From NCBI RefSeq assembly GCF_036010325.1, contig NZ_CP108549.1, positions 4,340,001 through 4,404,000 of the forward strand: a stretch of 64,000 nt of DNA, in the 5' to 3' direction. Under the pieces are notes generated by a model. It made no database searches, was not told the DNA's origin, and saw only the letters and a list, made by a program, of their open reading frames with translations. Of the stretch, positions 50,535 to 59,392 are shown piece after piece; positions within the stretch are counted from its first letter, which is position 1; each line of letters starts with the position of its first letter. The position numbers and the translations under genes were made by a program. The stretch comes from Streptomyces sp. NBC_01210 (GTDB lineage: Bacteria; Actinomycetota; Actinomycetes; Streptomycetales; Streptomycetaceae).

Positions 50535-51257
50535 TCAGGCCGCCAGGTCCTTGTCCCCGGCGCCGGACCCCTCGGTCCTCGGCTCCGGCACGCCGAGCGT
50601 CCCCGGCAGATCCGCCGACCCCGCCGCCGCCCGCCTCGACCGTACGAGCCACGCCACCCGCCCCGACCCGGCGACCGCCGACATGAGCGGTGTCAGCAGC
50701 GCCAGCGCGAGTGGCGCGAGCAGCAGCGTCACCGCCGTCCCGAGCGCGAATCCACCGACGACGTCGGTCGGGTAGTGCACGCCCATGTAAACGCGGCAGA
50801 AGCCCTCGGCCAGCGCGAGACCGATCGCGGCGAGCCCGAACTTCCGGTGCGCGACGAAGAGTCCGGCGCCGAGGGCCATCGCCATCGTCGCGTGGTCGCT
50901 CACGAAGGAGTAGTCGGTCTTTCCGGCCACCAGGCCTTCAATGCCCTGGTGGTCCAGGAACGGCCGCGGCCGTTCGACGAATCCGCGGATGGGGATGTTG
51001 ACCAGCAGCGCGAGTCCGGCGGCGAGCGGCGCCCAGATGAGCCCGGCGACCGCCGCGACCGAGTCCTCGGTGGTGCCGCGCCGGCGCACGCTCCACCAGC
51101 ACCAGAGCACCACCAGCACCATCGCGAGCATGATTCCGTACTCGCCGATGAATTCCATGGTGCCGTCGAGCCACGACGGGGCGTCCTTGGCCAGGCCGTT
51201 GATGTCGTAGAGCAGGCTGAGATCGGGGTTCGACCCATCCGATGCGAGTCCAGCCAT
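50535..51257 (-). CDS. PAP2-family membrane phosphatase
   Basis: 240 residues with five to six TM helices. The PAP2 signature is present: 'VERPRPF' (K/RxxxxxxRP region), 'SFVSDHATMA' (PSGH-like, here SDHA) and 'RVYMGVHYPTDVVGG' (SRxxxxxHxxxD-like). It may act on undecaprenyl or lipid phosphates. In the second motif the usual PSGH reads VSDH, keeping the catalytic His. The ATG at 51257 has AAGGGG upstream. Confidence 0.82.
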   Translation of the reverse strand: MAGLASDGSNPDLSLLYDINGLAKDAPSWLDGTMEFIGEYGIMLAMVLVVLWCWWSVRRRGTTEDSVAAVAGLIWAPLAAGLALLVNIPIRGFVERPRPFLDHQGIEGLVAGKTDYSFVSDHATMAMALGAGLFVAHRKFGLAAIGLALAEGFCRVYMGVHYPTDVVGGFALGTAVTLLLAPLALALLTPLMSAVAGSGRVAWLVRSRRAAAGSADLPGTLGVPEPRTEGSGAGDKDLAA

Positions 51258-51502
51258 CTGCTGCGGCCCCTTGCCTTGTCGCCTGCCGACGCACCTCCGA
51301 GTGCGCCGCATCTGCCAACCCCCGTGGTCAGTGCGGTGTCTGCTCCATGGTCAGTGCGCCGTCCCAGTCCAGGGAACGCCCCGCTCCCCGTATACGTTCC
51401 ACTCTCCACCGAACGATCACCATGACGTTATCGAAGAGTGACACATCGTTGCAGCTCAGAGACGTGGCTCAGCGGAGGGTTCCGGCCACGCCCGACGGCT
51501 CG
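51258..51502. other. 245-bp spacer between two minus-strand envelope genes
   Basis: No gene seen. A GGAACG/CGTTCC inverted pair (16-17 bp apart) lies near 51375-51405 in the presumed PAP2 promoter. GGAAC resembles an ECF-sigma -35, but no matching -10 was convincing. Confidence 0.35.
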
Positions 51503-52513
51503 TCAGGCTTCCGGCAACGAGGTCGGCAGCGCCTTCGCGCCGTCCTTGGTGACCCTGGTCGCACCGAAGTAGTCCGGAGTGTCGATCTTGTCGAAGCGGA
51601 TCACGGCGCCGGTGTACGGAGCGTCGATCATGTACCCGCCGCCGACATAGAGCCCGACGTGCCGGATCGCCCGCGAGTTGGTGAGGTCGTCGGAGAAGAA
51701 GACCAGATCGCCGGGGAGCAGCTCGTCCCGCGACGGATGCTCGCCGGCGTTGTACTGGTCGTTCGCGACGCGCGGCAGCTCGATCCCGACGGTCCGGTAC
51801 GCGGCCTGGGTCAGCCCGGAACAGTCGAAGCGTCCGCCCTGCTCGGGCGTGCCGTTGCCGCCCCACAAATACTCGGTACCGAGCCTCTTCTGCGCGAAGT
51901 AGATCGCCGCGGCCGCCTGCCGCGACGGCTGGACCCGCCCGACAGGCCTGGCGAAGCTCTTCTCCAGGGTGCGGATGACCTTCACATAGTTCTGTGTCTC
52001 GCGGTACGGCGGTACGCCTTGGTACTTGATGACGGCGTAGGCGCCGGCGTTGTACGCGGCGAGCATGTTGTCGGTCGCGTTGCCGGGCGCTTTCTTTACA
52101 TATCCGGCCAGTTCGCAGTCGTACGAGGCAGCGGACGGAATCGCGTCGGCCGGATCCCAGACGTCGCGGTCGCCGTCCTTGTCGCCGTCGACGCCGTGCG
52201 CGGCCCAGGTACCGGGGATGAACTGCGCGATGCCCTGGGCCGCGGCGGGGCTCTGCGCCTTGGGGTTCCAGCCGCTCTCCTGGTAGAGCTGGGCAGCGAG
52301 CAGAGCGGGGTTGATGGCCGGGCAGAGGTTGCCCCACTTCTGTACGAGCGGCTGATAGAGCGCGGGCACGGCACCCTTGGCAAGGCCGACCGCACGCCCG
52401 CCGCTTCCGCCCATGAGCCCGGCGGCCGCGGAGTAGGTACCGACGACGAGCAGCACGACGAAGCTCAGGCACAGCCCGATCCCGACTCCACCGGCCATCC
52501 AGACTTTTCGCAC
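51503..52513 (-). CDS. Bifunctional cell-wall hydrolase: SLT lysozyme + NlpC/P60
   Basis: 336 residues. A signal anchor (~10-32) precedes a lytic transglycosylase domain with Glu79 (QLYQESGWNP, then 'GIAQFIPGTWAAHG' and 'NMLAAYNAGAYAV'). A C-terminal NlpC/P60 endopeptidase follows, with catalytic Cys in FDCSGL and His in RHVGLYVGG. It would cut both glycan strands and stem peptides. The combination and position next to T4SS-like genes resemble the VirB1/VirB-associated wall hydrolases that open the wall for secretion machines. Confidence 0.88.
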   Translation of the reverse strand: MRKVWMAGGVGIGLCLSFVVLLVVGTYSAAAGLMGGSGGRAVGLAKGAVPALYQPLVQKWGNLCPAINPALLAAQLYQESGWNPKAQSPAAAQGIAQFIPGTWAAHGVDGDKDGDRDVWDPADAIPSAASYDCELAGYVKKAPGNATDNMLAAYNAGAYAVIKYQGVPPYRETQNYVKVIRTLEKSFARPVGRVQPSRQAAAAIYFAQKRLGTEYLWGGNGTPEQGGRFDCSGLTQAAYRTVGIELPRVANDQYNAGEHPSRDELLPGDLVFFSDDLTNSRAIRHVGLYVGGGYMIDAPYTGAVIRFDKIDTPDYFGATRVTKDGAKALPTSLPEA

Positions 52514-52567
52514 GCTCTCAACCCTCCCCCATCCAAGCCGCGTTCCTGCCCGTCTCCACTCGCGAGC

Positions 52568-53362
52568 CTAGGGTTTGCGTCCCACGCCGCCGAACATGGC
52601 GACCTCCTCGGCAGGCACCTCGGGCCGCCAGCGGGAACACGACACCACGCCGGGCTCCGCCATCTCGAGACCGTCGAAGTACCGGGTGAGCTGCTGCGGG
52701 GTGCGCTGGGTGAGCCGGGGCGTGCCGTGCTCGTTCCAGAACGCGACGGCGGCGTCCACATCCGGCATCGCCGGGCTGGTGATGGTGTGGGACAGAACGA
52801 GATGACTGCCGGCGGGCAGCGCGTCCATGAGGCGGCGGACGATGCCGTACGACTCCTCGTCGTCCTCAATGAAGATCACGACACCGAGCAGCATCAGCGC
52901 GACGGGCCGGGTGAGGTCGAGCGTCCGGGCGGCGCTCTCCAGGATCGTGTCGACATCGCGCAGATCGGCGTCGAGATAGTCGGTGCAGCCCTCGGGCGTA
53001 CTGGTGAGCAGGGCGCGGGCGTGCGCGAGGACCAGGGGATCGTTGTCCACGTACACGACGCGCGCCTCGGGCGCGGCACGCTGGGCCACCTCGTGGGTGT
53101 TGTCGGCGCTGGGCAGCCCGGTCCCGATGTCGAGGAACTGCCGGATCCCCACCTCGGCGGCGAGATGATGCACGGCCCGCCCCAGGAACAGCCGGTCCGC
53201 GAGGGCGTAGTCGCCGATTCCGGGATGGAGCGCGCGGATCTGGTCCCCGGCTTCGCGGTCGACGGAGTAGTTGTCCTTGCCGCCGGTCCAGTAGTTCCAG
53301 ATCCGGGCGGTGTGGGGGCGCGTCGTGTCGATCCTTGCGAGTAAGTGCGCGTTGTCGGTCAC
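52568..53362 (-). CDS. SAM-dependent methyltransferase (DUF574 family)
   Basis: 264 residues. 'TARIWNYWTGGKDNYSVDREAG' is the family hallmark (landmark WNYWTGGKDNY), and 'FLDIGTGLPSADNTHEVAQ' with 'VVYVDNDPLVLAHARALL' binds SAM. Streptomycetes carry dozens of paralogues; substrates are mostly unknown. The GTG at 53362 is a conservative start; upstream in-frame sequence QHQPSQAELDILDRV may also be translated. It separates the wall hydrolase from the secretion-like cluster. Confidence 0.8.
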   Translation of the reverse strand: MTDNAHLLARIDTTRPHTARIWNYWTGGKDNYSVDREAGDQIRALHPGIGDYALADRLFLGRAVHHLAAEVGIRQFLDIGTGLPSADNTHEVAQRAAPEARVVYVDNDPLVLAHARALLTSTPEGCTDYLDADLRDVDTILESAARTLDLTRPVALMLLGVVIFIEDDEESYGIVRRLMDALPAGSHLVLSHTITSPAMPDVDAAVAFWNEHGTPRLTQRTPQQLTRYFDGLEMAEPGVVSCSRWRPEVPAEEVAMFGGVGRKP

Positions 53363-53728
53363 ACGGTCCAAGATATCCAACTCGGCTTGGGACGGCTGGT
53401 GTTGGGTCAGACGGTGCTTCTGTCCAGTGGCGGGCCGACGTCGGACGGGAGCAACGCGGCCAGGGCGAGAAGGGCGGCAGCGCCCAGATGGGGGCACAAC
53501 GACAGTTATTGCCCGGAGTCACGCTCCGTGATACACAGAGTGACCGTACACGCTCCTCGCGCCTTCTCCGGTCCATGCCGCCGCAGGTCAGGACGGCTGG
53601 ACCGGTCATACGTGCGGAGATCGGGTAAAGAGACCCGCCAAGTCGGCTTACGGGGGCGGTTTCATCAGCGAAGATAGAGCGACGACCCCTGCCGAGCGGC
53701 AGGGGTACTGAACAACCCAACAGGGGCG
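53363..53728. other. Divergent intergenic region with a hairpin before the cmd-like cluster
   Basis: Contains ACCCCTGCC-GAGC-GGCAGGGGT (53685-53706), a perfect 9-bp stem 22 bp before the first gene of the cluster. No other gene is supported here; short frames are composition shadows. Confidence 0.5.
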
Positions 53729-54046
53729 GTGAGTTACATGATCCTGGCAGCCGAAAAGGGCGACATCACCACCATCATCGGCGGAATCGCCCCGAACTGG
53801 GGGCCTTTCGGGAGCCTGGGTAACGAGGCCAGAGTGATGATCGAGGTCGTGATGGCCGTGGCCATCCTCCTCTGCCTCGGCATCGCGATCTGGGGCGCGG
53901 CGAAACAGCGCATCGGAGCGACGGCACTCCGCGACACCTTCAGCGCCGAACAGGGCAAGGGCCTGATCGTCGCCGGTCTGACCGGCGTCTTCATCATCGG
54001 GTCGCTGGGGACCTTGTTCACCATCGTGTACGGGATGGCTGTCTGA
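53729..54046 (+). CDS. Small integral membrane protein, first gene of the secretion-like cluster
   Basis: 105 residues from GTG 53729 (an ATG at 53738 is alternative). It has two TM helices, 'MIEVVMAVAILLCLGIAIWGAA' and 'GLIVAGLTGVFIIGSLGTLFTIV', with a short positively charged loop. Size and topology resemble VirB2/PrgI-like pilin or scaffold subunits encoded at the head of Gram-positive T4SS operons. I believe this is the last-lettered member of the S. coelicolor cmdABCDEF cluster (membrane proteins affecting differentiation), by order from memory. Confidence 0.72.
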   Translation: MSYMILAAEKGDITTIIGGIAPNWGPFGSLGNEARVMIEVVMAVAILLCLGIAIWGAAKQRIGATALRDTFSAEQGKGLIVAGLTGVFIIGSLGTLFTIVYGMAV

Positions 54047-54246
54047 CCCCCCGCCGGTCCTCTCCGGGCTTGCCCGGCCCACCCTTTGAGGTTGCGTTTC
54101 CCTGATGTCGAGTCACCACACCACGCCCGCAAGGGAAGCAGCACGACTACCGTCGTACTACGTGACGGAATACGCGTCGTACTACGCGGAACTGCAAACG
54201 GTTGAGGTATGGGGTCTCCCCAGTGGAGCGAGGGGAAGTACGCGAG

Positions 54247-55107
54247 ATGAGCCTCGGTGACGAGCACGGCTACGGCGGCGAGTCGGGCAGCCGTACGGAG
54301 GAGGGCTTCGGCGGCTCGGGCCAGACGCGTACGCGCCTGCCGGGCAACGGCGACACCGACGTATACGGCGGCGCGCGCCGACCCGTGCGGAACTCACGCT
54401 CCCTCATCACGGTGGTGGGCGTGGTGGTGCTGCTGATCGCGGCTATCGCGTTCGCGAACCAGGGCGGCGCCGGGGGCGAGGACGACCCGTCGGGGGGCGG
54501 AGGCAAGGGGGCGGCCGGGGCTCCGACGGCGGCGACGGGCGTGAAACCGGTGAGGGAGAAGGACGGGGGGATTCCTTCGGGGTACGCGAAGGATGAGCAG
54601 GGGGCGCAGAGTGCGGCGGCGAACTATGCGGTTGCGCTCGTGTCCGCCGACATCCTGAAGCCCGCCCGGCGGCGCGAAATCGTGCGACAGCTCTTCGTCG
54701 CCGCGAAGGGCGGGGAGCTGGAAGCCAAACTCGACAAGGCGTACAACCAAGAGTTCCTCGACAAGATCGGCCTCGACGCGAATGGCAACGCTGCCAAGGG
54801 GCTGACCTACGTGTCCCGCACAGCACCTGTTGGGACCAAGGTCACGCAGTACACAGACACGTCAGCCACGGTGGAGGTCTGGTGCACCGGCGTCTTCGGC
54901 ACGGCCGGAGTCAGCTCCACCAACCCGGTGACCAATGACTGGTTCACCATGACTCTCAAGCTCCAGTGGGCAGACGGCGGCTGGAAGGTCGACAGCTTCT
55001 CCCAGAAGGACGGCCCGGCACCGGTGAACGCCGACCGTACGGCCTCCAGCGCCGACGAGATCGCCAAGGCAGTCGAGCAGTACGGAGGGTTCACGTATGC
55101 CCGATAG
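54247..55107 (+). CDS. Single-pass TcpC/VirB8-like protein
   Basis: 286 residues. Cytoplasmic Gly-rich tail, TM helix at about 60-78 ('SLITVVGVVVLLIAAIAFA'), then a low-complexity linker and an NTF2-like beta domain ('YTDTSATVEVWCTGVFG', 'WFTMTLKLQWADGGWKVDSFSQKDGPAP'; landmarks TVEVWCTG and WADGGWKV). The NTF2-like fold after one TM is the plan of VirB8/TcpC assembly proteins. The ATG at 54247 has GAGGGGAAG upstream; earlier in-frame starts lack it. Overlaps the next gene by 11 bp. Confidence 0.7.
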   Translation: MSLGDEHGYGGESGSRTEEGFGGSGQTRTRLPGNGDTDVYGGARRPVRNSRSLITVVGVVVLLIAAIAFANQGGAGGEDDPSGGGGKGAAGAPTAATGVKPVREKDGGIPSGYAKDEQGAQSAAANYAVALVSADILKPARRREIVRQLFVAAKGGELEAKLDKAYNQEFLDKIGLDANGNAAKGLTYVSRTAPVGTKVTQYTDTSATVEVWCTGVFGTAGVSSTNPVTNDWFTMTLKLQWADGGWKVDSFSQKDGPAPVNADRTASSADEIAKAVEQYGGFTYAR

Positions 55108-56413
55108 CCGACGCCACGCGCTCAAGCTCACAGCCGCTTTTACAACCGTGCAGACAACAGCGGTGCTCACGGCATCGAGAGCCTTCGCGGCGCCGACGCC
55201 CAAGCCGACGCCGTCCAACAAGGACAACTGCGACCTCATCGTCGGCCCCGCACGTGACTACTGCGACAACGGCGCCCCCGGCGGCGCCCCCCGCTCCACC
55301 CCCCTCGACCCCGCCAACGCCCTCGACCCCCTCTCCTCCCTCGCCCGCGGCTGCGCCGACGCCGCCGTCTGGACCATCGACCAGCTCTCCAAAGCGGTGA
55401 ATTCGACCGCCACCGTCGACTTCACCAACTCCGCCTTCCGCGCCCAGTACGCCATCGTCTTCGCCGCTTCCACCATCCTCACCCTCGTCCTCTGGCTCCT
55501 CGCCGTCGCCAAGCGCGCCGTCCGCGGTGTCCCCCTCACCACCGCTATCTCCGAAGCCGTCGGCTTCCTCTGGCTCACCGTCCTCGCGTCCGCCTTCACC
55601 CCGCTGATCCTCTACACCCTTGTCTCCGCGACCGACGGCGTCACCGAGGTCATCGCAGGCGGCACCAGCGGGCAGACCGACCAGTTCTTCGGGAACTTCT
55701 CCGGTGCCCTGAAGAAGGGGACCGACATCGGCGGCGGGCCGATCATGCTGATCGTCGTCTCACTCGTCACGATCCTCGCCGCCGGCGTCCTCTTCCTCGA
55801 GCTGTTCATCCGCGCGATCCTTCTCTACGTCGGCGCCCTCCTCGGCGTCGTCGTCTACTCCGGACTCGTCGACAAGAACATGTGGGGACGGGTCCGCCGC
55901 TGGGCCGGAATCATGATCGCGATCATCATGGTCAAGCCAGTGATCGCGATCGTCCTGGGTCTCGCGGGCGCGCTCTCCGCCGAGAACGGACCCAACTCCT
56001 TCTCCGCGGTCGTCTCCGGCCTCGCGATCATCCTGCTCGCCATCTTCGCCTCCGCGGTGATCTACCGTTTCGTCCCGGGTTTCGGCGACGAGATCGTCGC
56101 CTCCCGCAACAACCGCCTGCAGAACGGCGCCGAGAACGCCGCAGCCGCCGTCATCAGCTCGCCCGCCAACCTTGTTACCCAGGGCATCAAGACCCATAGC
56201 AGCCGCGGCAACCAGGGCGGCGGCGACAGCAACCACGGCAGCGCCCCACGCCCCGCCAACCCCATCAGCGGAGGCGTCGCCGCGCACAGCAGCCGCCCCT
56301 CCGGCGGGGGCACCGCAGGCGGCGGATCCGCCGCGCCCCCGCCCCGTAACAGCAGTCCCGGATCCAGCACCCCGCACAGCAACCGCAAGAGCACAGGAGG
56401 TGGAGGGCGTTGA
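55097..56413 (+). CDS. VirB6/TrbL-like polytopic membrane protein
   Basis: 438 residues. A signal-like N-terminus (ending AFAAP) and Cys-containing region are followed by six to seven TM helices between ~115 and 330, and a Ser/Gly/Asn-rich cytoplasmic tail. The central helices and glycine-rich loop ('GGGPIMLIVVSLVTILAAGVLFLELFIR' in outline; landmark ELFIRAILLY) match the VirB6/TrbL channel subunit pattern. It starts within the previous gene after GGAGGG and overlaps the next by TTGA. Confidence 0.72.
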   Translation: MPDSRRHALKLTAAFTTVQTTAVLTASRAFAAPTPKPTPSNKDNCDLIVGPARDYCDNGAPGGAPRSTPLDPANALDPLSSLARGCADAAVWTIDQLSKAVNSTATVDFTNSAFRAQYAIVFAASTILTLVLWLLAVAKRAVRGVPLTTAISEAVGFLWLTVLASAFTPLILYTLVSATDGVTEVIAGGTSGQTDQFFGNFSGALKKGTDIGGGPIMLIVVSLVTILAAGVLFLELFIRAILLYVGALLGVVVYSGLVDKNMWGRVRRWAGIMIAIIMVKPVIAIVLGLAGALSAENGPNSFSAVVSGLAIILLAIFASAVIYRFVPGFGDEIVASRNNRLQNGAENAAAAVISSPANLVTQGIKTHSSRGNQGGGDSNHGSAPRPANPISGGVAAHSSRPSGGGTAGGGSAAPPPRNSSPGSSTPHSNRKSTGGGGR

Positions 56414-57960
56414 CGACCCAGTCCCAAGCGATCACGCCCCGCCGTACGTATCTCATCGGCCGTGCCCGGCCGAACGCGATCGTCGGCAAGAACCGCGAGA
56501 CCGGCGAGATCGCGCTGATCATCGCCGGCGCGTTCCTCGGCATGATGAGCGGGCTGCTGGTCCCCGTCCTGTCCCTGCGGATCGTGCTCCTGATGGGCTT
56601 CCCGCTCCTCGCTCTCGCCGCTGTGTACGTCCCGTTCAGGCACCGCACCTTCTACAAGTGGTTCGAGATCAACCGCAGTTACAAGCGCACCCTGCGCAGC
56701 GGCACCCACTACCGCTCCTCCGCCACCGAGGCCGGTATCCGTCTCGACGGCCGTGAGATCGAGGTCGGCCCTCCCCCGGGCATCGGCAGGATCAACTGGC
56801 TCGCCGCGCCCTTCGGCCCGGACGAGATCGCCGTACTGCTGCATGCCGACCGCCGTACCGTCACCGCCGCCATCGAGATCGAGGGCCCAGGCGTCGGACT
56901 GCGCGACAGCGAGGACCAGGAGGCGCTCGTCGATCGCTTCGGCACGCTGCTGAAGCATGTGGCCAACGGCGACGGCTTTGTCACGCGCCTTCAGATGCTC
57001 GCCCGTACGCTCCCCGCCGACCCCGACGCACACGCCAAGGACGTTGCCCAGCGCGGCGACCAGCAGACGCCGATGTGGCTGCGCGACTCCTACGACCAGC
57101 TGCAGTCGATGGTCTCCACCTCCAGCGAGCAGCACCGCGCGTACCTCGTCGCCTGCATGCACTACACCCGTGAACTGGCCGCCGAGGCCCACACCATGGC
57201 CCGTGCCGCCCGCCCGCAGTCCGGCCGCAAGCTCGACAAGGACGCGGGCCTCGCCGTCGTCATGGCCCGCGAGCTCACCGACATCTGTGCGCGCCTCGCC
57301 GAGGCGGACATCCGGGTCCGCCAGCCGCTCGGCCAGGGCCGTCTTGCCTCCCTCGTCCACTCGATGTACGACCCCGACCACCCCATCGACCACATCCAGG
57401 CGATGACGAAACGGAACGCCTGGCCGGCCGAACTGGACGCGATGCAGCCGACGTATCTGCAGGCGAAGACCCGTGAGTCGTCCACCCGCGCGCCCTGGTG
57501 CCACTCCACCGCCTGGGTGAAGGAGTGGCCGATGACGCCGGTCGGCGTCAACTTCCTGGCGCCGCTGCTCGTCCACACGCCCGATGTGATCCGTACCGTC
57601 GCGGTCTGCATGGACCTGGAGCCGACCGAGGTCGCCATCGAGCGGATGCTCACCGAGAAGACGAACGACGAGGCGGACGCGAGCCGCGCCGCCAAGATGA
57701 ACCGGACCGTCGACCCGCGCGACATCGCCGCGCACGGACGGCTCGACCAGCGGGGTGAAGATCTGGCGAGCGGTGCGGCAGGGGTCAACCTCGTCGGGTA
57801 CATCACTGTGTCATCGCGTTCGCCCGAAGCCCTGGCCCGGGACAAGCGCACGATCAGGGCCTCGGCCGGCAAGTCCTATCTGAAGCTGGAGTGGTGCGAT
57901 CGTGAGCACCACCGGGCTTTTGTGAACACCTTGCCGTTCGCGACCGGCATCCGACGCTGA
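56410..57960 (+). CDS. SCO6880-family protein (VirB4-associated membrane component)
   Basis: 516 residues. Two TM helices (~34-77, 'LIIAGAFLGMMSGLLVPVL' and 'LLMGFPLLALAAVYVP') lead into a long cytoplasmic domain with no P-loop ('YRSSATEAG', 'VDRFGTLLKHVA', 'YLVACMHYTRELAAEA'). This is the layout of the 'SCO6880 family', found beside VirB4-type ATPases in actinobacterial secretion clusters; it resembles a VirB3 plus VirB4 N-terminal half. The TTG start overlaps the previous stop (TTGA) after GGAGG. Confidence 0.75.
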   Translation: MTTQSQAITPRRTYLIGRARPNAIVGKNRETGEIALIIAGAFLGMMSGLLVPVLSLRIVLLMGFPLLALAAVYVPFRHRTFYKWFEINRSYKRTLRSGTHYRSSATEAGIRLDGREIEVGPPPGIGRINWLAAPFGPDEIAVLLHADRRTVTAAIEIEGPGVGLRDSEDQEALVDRFGTLLKHVANGDGFVTRLQMLARTLPADPDAHAKDVAQRGDQQTPMWLRDSYDQLQSMVSTSSEQHRAYLVACMHYTRELAAEAHTMARAARPQSGRKLDKDAGLAVVMARELTDICARLAEADIRVRQPLGQGRLASLVHSMYDPDHPIDHIQAMTKRNAWPAELDAMQPTYLQAKTRESSTRAPWCHSTAWVKEWPMTPVGVNFLAPLLVHTPDVIRTVAVCMDLEPTEVAIERMLTEKTNDEADASRAAKMNRTVDPRDIAAHGRLDQRGEDLASGAAGVNLVGYITVSSRSPEALARDKRTIRASAGKSYLKLEWCDREHHRAFVNTLPFATGIRR

Positions 57961-57978
57961 ACGAGAGGGCAGTCCGCC

Positions 57979-59391
57979 ATGCGAGATCCGCTGTCCGTCT
58001 TCACGGATGCCTTCACCGCCTTCCTCTTCGGGAAGGTCGAGACGACCCGCCTGCCCGTCCGTACGTCGACGGGGCAGGCGCAGGCCGTCTACCTCCCCAC
58101 CGCCGCGCCCGGCCTCGGCGACTCGGGCGTGATCATCGGCCGCGAGGTGTACAGCGGCAAGGGCTATATCTACGACCCCTTCCAGCTGTACGGCCAGCAG
58201 CTCCCGGCCCCCCACTGGCTGGTGCTCGGTGAGTCCGGCAACGGCAAGTCGGCACTCGAGAAGACGTACGTACTACGGCAGTTGCGGTTCCGCGACCGCC
58301 AAGTGGTGGTGCTGGACGCCCAGGGCGAGGACGGGGTGGGCGAGTGGAACCTCGTCGCCCAGGAACTGGGCATCACACCCATCCGGCTGGACCCGATGAC
58401 AGCGCTGGACGGCGGCATACGGCTCAATCCGCTCGACCCCGCGATCACGACGACGGGACAGCTGGCTCTGCTCCGCACGATCATCGAGGTCGCCATGGGG
58501 CACGGACTCGACGAGCGGTCGGGCTTCGCGCTGAAGGTGGCGCACGCGTACGTCAACGAGGCGATCGTCGACCGGCAGCCGGTTCTGACCGACATCGTGG
58601 ACCAGCTGCGGCACCCGGAGGCGGAGTCCGCCGAGTCGATGAACGTCGACCTGGACGACGTACGGGCATGGGGCCTCGATGTCGCCCTCGTCCTGGACCG
58701 ACTGGTCGACGGTGACCTGCGCGGCATGTTCGACGGGCCGACGACGGTCGGGATCGATCTGGACGCGCCGCTGATCGTCTTCGACCTCTCGCACATCGAC
58801 CGGAACTCGATCGCGATGCCGATCCTGATGGCGATCGTGGGGGTGTGGCTGGAGCACACCTGGATCCGCCCGGACCGAAAGAAACGCATCTTCCTGGTGG
58901 AGGAGGCGTGGCACATCATCAACTCGCCCTTTGTGGCCCAGCTCTTCCAGCGCCTGCTGAAGTTCGGCCGCCGACTGGGCCTGTCCTTCGTGGCCGTCGT
59001 CCACCATCTCTCGGACGTGGTCGACGGGGCTGCGGCGCGGGAGGCGGCGGCGATCCTGAAGATGGCGTCGACGAGGACGATCTACGCGCAGAAGGCGGAC
59101 GAGGCACGGGCTACGGGCCGAGTGCTCGGCCTGCCGCGATGGGCGGTGGAAATCATTCCCACGCTCACTCCCGGAATCGCGGTCTGGGACGTCAACGGCA
59201 ATGTCCAGGTGGTCAAACACCTGGTGACGGAGGCGGAGAGACCGCTGGTCTTCACGGACCGGGCGATGACGGAATCCTCGGGGCCTGCGCTGCCCGAGGA
59301 CGTGGCCGCCGCGGAGTGGGAGGCGGAGCAGCGCGCGGCCCTGATCGAACAGCATCAGCTGGACGAGTCCTCCGAGTCAACGGTGGCATGA
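57979..59391 (+). CDS. cmdB: VirB4-like ATPase of the cmd cluster
   Basis: 470 residues. Walker A is GESGNGKS (84-91), Walker B is 'KRIFLVEEAWHII' with Glu-Glu, and 'VHHLSDVVDG' and 'STRTIYAQKADEARATGRVLGLP' follow as in VirB4/TraC ATPases. The N-terminal half of a normal VirB4 is supplied by the preceding gene. In S. coelicolor the ATP-binding member of this cluster is, as I recall, cmdB (SCO4127), needed for normal differentiation and antibiotic control. Energises assembly or transport. Confidence 0.8.
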   Translation: MRDPLSVFTDAFTAFLFGKVETTRLPVRTSTGQAQAVYLPTAAPGLGDSGVIIGREVYSGKGYIYDPFQLYGQQLPAPHWLVLGESGNGKSALEKTYVLRQLRFRDRQVVVLDAQGEDGVGEWNLVAQELGITPIRLDPMTALDGGIRLNPLDPAITTTGQLALLRTIIEVAMGHGLDERSGFALKVAHAYVNEAIVDRQPVLTDIVDQLRHPEAESAESMNVDLDDVRAWGLDVALVLDRLVDGDLRGMFDGPTTVGIDLDAPLIVFDLSHIDRNSIAMPILMAIVGVWLEHTWIRPDRKKRIFLVEEAWHIINSPFVAQLFQRLLKFGRRLGLSFVAVVHHLSDVVDGAAAREAAAILKMASTRTIYAQKADEARATGRVLGLPRWAVEIIPTLTPGIAVWDVNGNVQVVKHLVTEAERPLVFTDRAMTESSGPALPEDVAAAEWEAEQRAALIEQHQLDESSESTVA

Positions 59392-59392
59392 C

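Noticed and set aside
51375..51405. ECF-sigma (SigE-type) promoter for the PAP2 gene
   Set aside because: GGAAC is present but no suitable -10 sequence lies at the required spacing.
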